From JAYTXL01 sp043742955 (GTDB lineage Bacteria; Verrucomicrobiota; Verrucomicrobiia; Limisphaerales; JAYTXL01): a DNA stretch of 11,786 bases. The notes beneath the pieces are model-generated. The model did no database searches. It was not told the DNA's origin and worked only from the letters and a program-made list of their open reading frames with translations. The position numbers were made by a program, and so were the translations under genes. Shown piece after piece: positions 7,042 through 11,786 of the stretch (position 1 is its first letter; each line of letters begins with the position of its first letter). The DNA is taken from contig JAYTXL010000177.1 in the NCBI GenBank assembly GCA_043742955.1, positions 1 to 11,786 of the forward strand, written 5' to 3'.

Positions 7042-7527
7042 ATGCCATCATTCGACATTGTTTCGGAGGTCAACCCGATGGAAATCGAGAACGCCGTCAA
7101 CCAGGCCAAAAAGGAACTGGCCACGCGCTTCGATTTCAAGGGCAGCAAAGCGGAAATCCTCCTCGAGAAAAACGACATCAAACTCGCCGCCGAGGACCAT
7201 ATGAAGGTCCGCACCCTCGTGGAAATGGTCATCGGCCGGCTGGCCAAACGCAATATCAGCCTCAAAAACGTCGATAAAGGCGAACCGGAATTGTCGCCGC
7301 TCGGCCACGCCCGGCAGGTCATCAAAATCAAACAGGGCATCGAGACTCCCGTCGCCAAGGAAATCACCACCTTCATCCGCGACGGCAAATTCAAGGTCAC
7401 CACCCAAATCCAGGATCAGCAGGTGCGCGTCACTGGCAAAAGCCGGGATGAATTGCAGGCCGTCATCGCCGCCGTCCATAGCCACGACTTCCCAGTCGCC
7501 CTCAACGTCCAGAACTTCCGGGATTAA
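7042..7527 (+). CDS. yajQ: YajQ family nucleotide-binding protein
   Basis: A 161-aa cytoplasmic protein matching YajQ (UPF0234; E. coli about 163 aa) along its whole length. It begins with the diagnostic MPSFDIVSEVNPMEIENAVN and has STRFDF-like ATRFDFKGSKAE (27-38), IKIKQGIETPVAKEI (94-108), KFKVTTQIQDQQVRVTGKSR (116-135), DELQAVIAAV (136-145) and the terminal QNFRD. Family knowledge: YajQ binds nucleotides and RNA, and a Xanthomonas homologue binds cyclic di-GMP and acts with a transcription regulator; whether this holds here is unknown. The start is the ATG at 7042 rather than the in-frame TTG at 7000, because homology begins exactly there. The gene stands between glycosyltransferase genes without overlapping them. 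A putative terminator before it and a 51-nt gap after it suggest loose linkage. Confidence 0.96.
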   Translation: MPSFDIVSEVNPMEIENAVNQAKKELATRFDFKGSKAEILLEKNDIKLAAEDHMKVRTLVEMVIGRLAKRNISLKNVDKGEPELSPLGHARQVIKIKQGIETPVAKEITTFIRDGKFKVTTQIQDQQVRVTGKSRDELQAVIAAVHSHDFPVALNVQNFRD

Positions 7528-7578
7528 TCCGGCTTTCGCGGAATCGCGGTCTGACCTACGGTGTCCCGGCCCGGTAAA

Positions 7579-8604
7579 ATGTTGATGAAAACGGCCGTGC
7601 CCGACCAACCCGCCAAACCCAAAATGCTCGTGCTGGAGCTGTGGGGCTTGGGCGACCTCGCCATCGCCACACCGTTTCTGCAAGCCGCCAGCAAATCATT
7701 TCAAGTCACCTTGCTGGCCAAGCCGCACGCGCTCGGATTGCAACCTCACTTTTGGCCCGCAGTACGAGTCGTTCCCTTCACCGCCCCGTGGACGGCTTTT
7801 AAGGGCAAATACCGGCTGTTTTCCTGGCCGTGGCGCGAGCTGAATCACCTCTTGGCTCAATTGCGTGATGAATCGTTTGCGCTGGCGATCTCGGCGCGCT
7901 GGGATCCGCGCGACCATTTGCTGCTGAAACTATCGGGCATTAAACGGCGCCTGGGTTTCGCCCGTGCCGGCAGCGGCCTGCTCTTGAGCGAATCATTTCG
8001 GCTCCCCAAAACCAATCAGCACCGCTACCAGAATTGGCGCACGCTCGGCCACACCTTGGGATTCAATTTGCCAGCCCGCCCTGAACTCCCGGTGGCGGCC
8101 GAAGGCCCTAGAACCTCCATTTTGATTCATTCGGGCGCCGCCCAACCCGTCCGCGTCTGGCCACTCGAACGCTTTCGCAGCTTGGCCGGACGCTTGCAAG
8201 GCTTGGGTTACGCCGTGAAAATCGTCTGTGATCCACCCCAGGAGCAATGGTGGCGTGACCACGGCGAATCCGATGTCCTCGCCCCAGACAACCTTCCCGA
8301 GCTCCTCACCTTACTGAATCAAAGCGCGCTTTTTATTGGGAACGATTCCGGCCCCGGCCATCTGGCGGCCATCTGTGGGGTGCCTACTTTTTCGATTTTT
8401 GGACCGCAACTGCCAGAGCTGTTTGTTCCGCTCCATCGTGACGCGGAGTGGATCGAAGGAAAACCCTGTCCGTACAAGCCTTGTTCGGACTGGTGCCGCC
8501 TGCCCGCGCCGCATTGCCTGCTCGATCTCAGTGAGGCCGAGGTTTGGGAAAAAGTGGAATCATTCGTGCACCGGGTTTTGCCGCGGAAGCAAGGAAGCGG
8601 CTAA
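7579..8604 (+). CDS. GT9-family glycosyltransferase (heptosyltransferase type)
   Basis: A 341-aa GT-B enzyme of the ADP-heptose:LPS heptosyltransferase family (WaaC/WaaF/WaaQ-like), acting at the cytoplasmic face of the inner membrane on lipid A-core or a related acceptor. Visible: first strand MLVLELWGLGDLAIATPFL (16-34), where the family usually has an RxxxxGD pattern; IHSGAAQPVRVWPLERF (183-199), the donor-site strand and loop; and the hallmark GNDSGPGHLAAICGVPT (254-270) followed by IFGP. A Cys group at 297, 302, 306 and 313 near the C-terminus resembles the Cys-rich tail of many GT9 proteins. The start is uncertain: ATG 7579, ATG 7585 and GTG 7561 are all possible; 7579 is chosen as the first ATG. 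The rfaE2 gene follows after 55 nt, which supports heptose as the sugar, but GT9 enzymes of other specificity exist. Confidence 0.9.
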   Translation: MLMKTAVPDQPAKPKMLVLELWGLGDLAIATPFLQAASKSFQVTLLAKPHALGLQPHFWPAVRVVPFTAPWTAFKGKYRLFSWPWRELNHLLAQLRDESFALAISARWDPRDHLLLKLSGIKRRLGFARAGSGLLLSESFRLPKTNQHRYQNWRTLGHTLGFNLPARPELPVAAEGPRTSILIHSGAAQPVRVWPLERFRSLAGRLQGLGYAVKIVCDPPQEQWWRDHGESDVLAPDNLPELLTLLNQSALFIGNDSGPGHLAAICGVPTFSIFGPQLPELFVPLHRDAEWIEGKPCPYKPCSDWCRLPAPHCLLDLSEAEVWEKVESFVHRVLPRKQGSG

Positions 8605-8659
8605 AATGCACAACTTGTTCGATTGCCAACCAGCCCGAGGTTGAGGCAGATTTTCCACC

Positions 8660-9145
8660 ATGAATTTTCGCGCCAAGATTTTGGACCATGACAAGCTGCC
8701 GGCCTGGCGCGAGCAATGGCGGCGGGCGGGGAAAAAGCTCGTCGCCACCAACGGCTGCTTTGATTTGCTCCACCTGGGCCATGTGACGTATTTGGAAACT
8801 GCCCGCCAGCACGGAGACGCCTTGCTCGTGGGCGTGAACAGCGATGCCAGTGTGCGCGAATTAAAGGGGCCGGATCGCCCCATCAATGGCGAATCCGATC
8901 GCGCCTCGGTGGTGGCAGCGCTGCAATCCGTGGATGGCGTATTGATTTTTGCCGAGAAAACGGCCACCCGCTTTCTGGCTTTGGCCCAGCCGGATATCTA
9001 CATCAAAGGCGGCGATTACACTTTGGAAACCCTCAATCAAGAGGAGCGCCGAACGGTGGAAAACACGGGCGGCAAAATTGTGATCATCCCGTTTGTCCCC
9101 GGAAAATCGACCACGTCGTTGCTGGAGAAAATCTCCCGCCCGTGA
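8660..9145 (+). CDS. rfaE2: D-glycero-beta-D-manno-heptose 1-phosphate adenylyltransferase
   Basis: A 161-aa stand-alone form of the C-terminal domain of bifunctional HldE. It converts heptose 1-phosphate and ATP (or another NTP) into the nucleotide-activated heptose used for LPS core or related glycans. It is a cytidylyltransferase-like nucleotidyltransferase with all expected motifs: TNGCFDLLHLGHVTYLETAR (30-49) containing the HxGH catalytic site (38-41), GVNSDASVRELKG (58-70), RPINGESDR (73-81), PDIYIKGGDY (111-120) and a final GKSTTSLLEKI (148-158) matching the usual GxSTT end. The ATG at 8660 gives the usual N-terminus. The kinase half (RfaE1/HldA) is not fused and not adjacent, so it should be encoded elsewhere. 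The alpha/beta hydrolase gene begins 19 nt downstream and is probably co-transcribed. Confidence 0.95.
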   Translation: MNFRAKILDHDKLPAWREQWRRAGKKLVATNGCFDLLHLGHVTYLETARQHGDALLVGVNSDASVRELKGPDRPINGESDRASVVAALQSVDGVLIFAEKTATRFLALAQPDIYIKGGDYTLETLNQEERRTVENTGGKIVIIPFVPGKSTTSLLEKISRP

Positions 9146-9164
9146 CCGGACGCTGATTCAAACC

Positions 9165-9977
9165 ATGCCGCTTTTTTTCCACGACGGTTTGACGTTCAAT
9201 TACCGCGACGTCGGCACCGGCACCCCGTTTCTCTTTCAACATGGGCTCGGTGGCGACCTCCACCAGCCGTGCGGCCTCTTTCAGCCACCTCGCGGCTTCC
9301 GGCTGCTGGCGTTCGATTGCCGCGGTCATGGCGAAACCCAACCGGTCGGTGACCCACAAAAATACCGCCTCGCGACCTTCGCCGATGATTTGCGCGCGCT
9401 GCTGGACCATTGTGAAATCGAACGCGCCATCGTCGGCGGTATCTCCATGGGTGCCGCAGTCGCACTCAACTTTGCGCTCCGTTACCCGGAGCGCGTGTTG
9501 GGCCTCGTCCTCTCCCGTCCAGCCTGGCTCGACGAACCGAACCCCTGGAATGTCGAACGCTTCCAGCTCGTCGCTCAACTGGTCCGTGAACACGGTGCCC
9601 GCCGGGGCCAGGAAGTATTCAAGGAGACGGAAATCTATCGCGCAGCGCTGCGGCAATGGCCCGATGTTGCCGCCTCGCTGGCCCTGCAATTCGAGCATCC
9701 GCGCATCGAGCAAAGCGTGTTTAAATTGGAACAGATCATCAACGACCGCCCAAATGCCGACCGGCGCGAATGGCAATCCATCCGCGTCCCGACGCTCGTG
9801 CTCGCCAACCGGCAGGACCCCATTCATCCCTTCGAATATGGCCAGATCCTCGCCGGCCTCATCCCCGGCGCAGAATTTCAGGAACTCACTTCGAAATCCA
9901 TCAGCAAAGAACGCCACGGCCTCGAGGTGCAACAGTTCATTGGCGAGTTTTTAATAAAATATTTTCCCGCCAAATAA
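9165..9977 (+). CDS. Alpha/beta-fold hydrolase
   Basis: A 270-aa enzyme with the complete alpha/beta hydrolase layout. The oxyanion-hole region is FQHGLGGD (24-31), then AFDCRGHGET (49-58); the nucleophile elbow is GISMG with Ser94; the acid is Asp218 in LANRQDPIHP (213-222); the catalytic His is His251 in KERHGLE (248-254). No signal peptide is seen, so it is predicted cytoplasmic. The cap between about 120 and 200 is short and charged. The substrate cannot be told: this family includes esterases, lactonases and C-C bond hydrolases. The start at 9165 is chosen because the family beta strand (LTFNYRDVGTGTPFLFQHG) follows directly; the in-frame opening to 9093 lies inside rfaE2. It lies 19 nt after rfaE2 and is followed by terminator-like hairpins, so it probably ends that transcription unit. 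Confidence 0.9.
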   Translation: MPLFFHDGLTFNYRDVGTGTPFLFQHGLGGDLHQPCGLFQPPRGFRLLAFDCRGHGETQPVGDPQKYRLATFADDLRALLDHCEIERAIVGGISMGAAVALNFALRYPERVLGLVLSRPAWLDEPNPWNVERFQLVAQLVREHGARRGQEVFKETEIYRAALRQWPDVAASLALQFEHPRIEQSVFKLEQIINDRPNADRREWQSIRVPTLVLANRQDPIHPFEYGQILAGLIPGAEFQELTSKSISKERHGLEVQQFIGEFLIKYFPAK

Positions 9978-10008
9978 TTTGCGTCCGCGCCGCATCCCGC
10001 TCTGGAGT

Positions 10009-10030
10009 GCGGTGACTCGTCACCGCTTTT
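10009..10030 (+). terminator. Terminator-like hairpin after the hydrolase
   Basis: A perfect 7-bp stem GCGGTGA/TCACCGC with the loop CTCG, followed by TTTT (10027-10030), starts 31 nt after the hydrolase stop. The GC-rich stem and short T-run fit an intrinsic terminator, but the T-run is brief and the same core recurs next to it, so it may instead be a dispersed repeat unit. Confidence 0.45.
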
Positions 10031-10052
10031 CGCAGGCGACTCGTCGCCGTTT
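10009..10052. repeat. Tandem pair of related hairpins, core GACTCGTC
   Basis: Two palindromes stand side by side: GCGGTGACTCGTCACCGC (10009-10026) and GGCGACTCGTCGCC (10035-10048). Both have the loop CTCG, share GACTCGTC, and are followed by TTTT or GTTT. The stem bases differ by compensated changes (T-A in the first, C-G in the second, for example GTGA/TCAC against GCGA/TCGC), so the structure is kept while the sequence changes. I recall similar GC-rich hairpin units between genes of Verrucomicrobiota, but no other copy is in this window. Confidence 0.5.
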
Positions 10053-10198
10053 AACCGAAGCAACCCCGGCCACTCTCCCCACCACCCCCTACCACGCCCA
10101 AGCCCCTGCCCATTGGTGTTGCCTCACGGTTTCCTGCTGTTGGCCCCGCCAAAAAAATCCCTGTTCCCTCCCGCATCCATCTGTGGCTAACTCTGCCC

Positions 10199-10846
10199 AT
10201 GCTCAAATGCTCCACGTCCCTTTGGTCCGCAGACCTCGGTAATCTCGCCGCCGACCTGCGCCGCGTTGAACCGTTCTCCGAACGCTTTCACATTGACGTC
10301 GCCGATGGCCATTACGTCCCCAATCTCCTGTTCTTTCCCGATCAGGTGAAGGCCCTGCGCCCGCACAGCCGCCTCCCGTTCGAAGTGCACCTGATGACCA
10401 CCGACCCGGCGGCCTGGGTCGATCCATTTATCGAGGCGGGCGCAGACATTATTATTTTCTGTCTCGACTCCGCGAAAAATCCCGGCGAATTGCTGCGTAC
10501 CATCAAAGCGCGCGGCCAACAGGCGGGCGTCTCCCTGCTTATCACCGAGCCACTGGAATTACTCGAGCCCTATTGGAACGATCTCGATGTGCTCACGATC
10601 GTCGGCACCGCCATGGGCATCAAAGGCGCCTCGATGGACGCCAGCGTCCCGGGAAAAATCAAGCGGGCGCGCGAAATCATTGCCCAACGTGGCCTCCGCA
10701 CGGTGGTCGAAGCCGATGGTGGGATCCGCCGCGAAACCGTGCCGCTCATGGCCGCCGCCGGCGTGGATTACATCGTGCCCGGCTCGCTCATGTTCAAGGA
10801 GGATCCCGCCGCCATGCGCCAATGGCTCGCCGGTTTGCCCACTTGA
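10199..10846 (+). CDS. Ribulose-phosphate 3-epimerase-like protein, non-canonical
   Basis: A 215-aa (beta/alpha)8-barrel of the RPE family, which epimerises ketose phosphates at C3; length is usual. Metal and acid-base ligands are kept: His31 and Asp33 in FHIDVADGHYVPN (30-42), His64 in EVHLM, and Asp173 in EADGG. The second phosphate site is PGS (194-196). Three features depart from canonical Rpe: the DxMDG motif is DVADG (Met replaced by Ala35); the strand usually ending in His (ITFHxE) reads IIFCLDS with Cys88; and the PGFGGQ phosphate loop is replaced by VGTAMGIKGASMD (135-147). The substrate may therefore be a different ketose phosphate (the allulose-6-phosphate type is one option). The ATG at 10199 matches the family N-terminus (KCSTSLWSADL; compare IAPSILSADF). 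A PfkB kinase gene follows after 17 nt. It should not be named rpe without test. Confidence 0.85.
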   Translation: MLKCSTSLWSADLGNLAADLRRVEPFSERFHIDVADGHYVPNLLFFPDQVKALRPHSRLPFEVHLMTTDPAAWVDPFIEAGADIIIFCLDSAKNPGELLRTIKARGQQAGVSLLITEPLELLEPYWNDLDVLTIVGTAMGIKGASMDASVPGKIKRAREIIAQRGLRTVVEADGGIRRETVPLMAAAGVDYIVPGSLMFKEDPAAMRQWLAGLPT

Positions 10847-10863
10847 AATGGTCGGCCTAAATT

Positions 10864-11781
10864 GTGAAAGCGCGCTTCGATATCCTGGGCCTGGGCTGCG
10901 CGGCCGTGGACGAACTCATTTACGTCCCGGCTTATCCCCCCGCCGACGCCAAGACGCGCGTGCTCCGCCGGGAACGGCATTGCGGCGGTTTGACCGCGAC
11001 CGCCCTGGTCGCCGCCACCCGCCTCGGTGCCCGCTGCGCCTACGCCGGCGTGCTGGGCGAGGACGATGCCTCCCGCTTCGTCTTGGACACCTTGCAGCGG
11101 GAGAACATCGACGTTAGCCATGCCGTCTGCCGCGCCGGCGCGAAACCCATCCACTCGGCCATCGTGGTTGATGAAGCGCGCCGGACACGCAATGTATTTT
11201 TTGATGTCGAAAACGTCGCGGGCGCGGATTCCAAATCGCCCGCGAAGGCGTTCATTGAATCCGCGCGCGTTTTGTTCGTGGACAACTTCGGCCTGGCGGG
11301 AATGATCCGTGCCGCGCGCATCGCCCGCGCCGCCGGGATTCCGGTGGTGGCCGACTTCGAAGGCGATGAGGCGCCTCACTTCGAAAAATTGTTAAACCTC
11401 GTGGATCATTTGATTTTGTCCGAATCCTTCGCCCTGAAACACACCGGAGCGCGGAATCCCACGGCCTCCGCAGTGAAGCTATGGTCGTCCAATCGAAGCG
11501 CGGTGGTGATTACGTGCGGCGAGCGCGGTTGCTACTTTCTGGATGCCGCCAACCCAGTTCCGAAACTACTGCCCGCGTTCAAAGTCAAGGCGATCGACAC
11601 CACCGGCTGCGGCGATGTCTTCCATGGCGCGTACGCCGCTGCTCTGGCGCGCGGCCTGCCGATCGAGGACCGGATTCGCTTTGCCTCCGCCGCCGCCGCC
11701 CTCAAAGCCACCCGGCACGGCGGGCAGGCCGGCATCCCGACCCTGCGCGCTGTCCATCAATTCCTCAAACAACACCCATGA
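10864..11781 (+). CDS. PfkB-family carbohydrate kinase
   Basis: A 305-aa ribokinase-fold sugar kinase that transfers phosphate from ATP to a sugar or sugar phosphate. Seen: N-terminal strand and sugar-binding segment FDILGLGCAAVDELIYV (5-21), the Gly-Gly motif at 41-42 (HCGGLTATALVAATRLGA), a lid region, ITCGERG near the nucleotide site, and PfkB signature 2, DTTGCGDVFHGAYAAALARG (245-264), with catalytic Asp251 and the anion hole GCGD. The start is decided by sequence: an in-frame TAA at 10858-10860 leaves only ATT 10861 or GTG 10864, and GTG begins the family fold. It lies 17 nt after the epimerase-like gene, and its TGA overlaps a new ATG, so it is the middle gene of an operon. The N-terminus lacks RfaE1/HldE-N features, so it is probably not the heptose kinase. 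The substrate is unknown. Confidence 0.92.
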   Translation: MKARFDILGLGCAAVDELIYVPAYPPADAKTRVLRRERHCGGLTATALVAATRLGARCAYAGVLGEDDASRFVLDTLQRENIDVSHAVCRAGAKPIHSAIVVDEARRTRNVFFDVENVAGADSKSPAKAFIESARVLFVDNFGLAGMIRAARIARAAGIPVVADFEGDEAPHFEKLLNLVDHLILSESFALKHTGARNPTASAVKLWSSNRSAVVITCGERGCYFLDAANPVPKLLPAFKVKAIDTTGCGDVFHGAYAAALARGLPIEDRIRFASAAAALKATRHGGQAGIPTLRAVHQFLKQHP

Positions 11782-11786
11782 ACACG
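11778..11786 (+). CDS. Possible start of next gene (3 codons)
   Basis: ATG at 11778 overlaps the kinase stop in ATGA and continues M-N-T to the window end. The same 4-nt overlap joins two other gene pairs here, so a coupled downstream gene is plausible, but only nine bases are visible and nothing can be said about its product. Confidence 0.3.

Noticed and set aside
9084..9932. Minus-strand 282-codon open frame opposite the alpha/beta hydrolase
   Set aside because: The plus frame has a full catalytic triad; the minus frame is a codon-bias shadow with no recognisable domain.
10864..11781. PfkB kinase considered as the missing heptose-7-phosphate kinase (RfaE1) that would partner RfaE2
   Set aside because: It lacks the RfaE1 N-terminal D-x-M-L-D-x-Y and ISPEAPVP-type segments, and it is paired with an epimerase rather than with heptose genes.
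1..11786. Search by eye for CRISPR repeats, tRNA or rRNA genes, transposases, phage genes, toxin-antitoxin pairs and defence genes
   Set aside because: None was found; coding density, strand blocks and composition look like ordinary chromosome rather than an inserted island.

Overview
The window reads as a chromosomal segment of a Gram-negative bacterium with a GC-rich genome. The Gram-negative reading rests on a heptose-1-phosphate adenylyltransferase (RfaE2), a GT9 heptosyltransferase-type enzyme, a Wzx-like lipid-linked glycan flippase and a periplasmic-type L,D-transpeptidase. No start in the window has a convincing Shine-Dalgarno sequence. The gene content and a GC-rich paired-hairpin intergenic repeat are reminiscent of Verrucomicrobiota (Pedosphaera/Limisphaerales-like), but this lineage is an inference from memory of such genomes, not something shown here. 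There is no rRNA or tRNA gene, CRISPR array, transposase or phage gene. The region looks like ordinary, densely coding chromosome.

Layout: (1) 1-1594, plus strand: the C-terminal part of an L,D-transpeptidase whose start lies left of the window, then a YaeQ-family gene overlapping it by 4 nt (ATGA). (2) 1833-5528, minus strand: a surface-glycan block. In transcription order it has an FkbM-family methyltransferase, a GT4 glycosyltransferase overlapping it by 4 nt, then, after a 163-nt gap with a candidate promoter, a Wzx-type flippase. (3) 5529-5820: a 292-nt divergent intergenic region with palindromes. (4) 5821-9977, plus strand: a second GT4 glycosyltransferase ending in a good intrinsic-terminator candidate, then yajQ, a GT9 glycosyltransferase, rfaE2 and an alpha/beta hydrolase. 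(5) 9978-10198: a noncoding gap with two hairpins sharing a core, the first followed by TTTT. (6) 10199-11781, plus strand: a ribulose-phosphate-3-epimerase-like protein with a rewritten phosphate loop, then a PfkB-family sugar kinase whose stop overlaps a new ATG at the right edge.

The genes from 1833 to 9145 mostly serve the cell envelope: nucleotide-activated heptose supply (RfaE2), sugar transfer (GT9 and two GT4 enzymes), glycan methylation (FkbM) and export across the inner membrane (flippase). The transpeptidase acts on the murein of the same envelope. The epimerase-kinase pair is separate and suggests catabolism or interconversion of a phosphorylated ketose. No clearly new system is visible. 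The most unusual item is the non-canonical epimerase paired with a kinase of unknown substrate.
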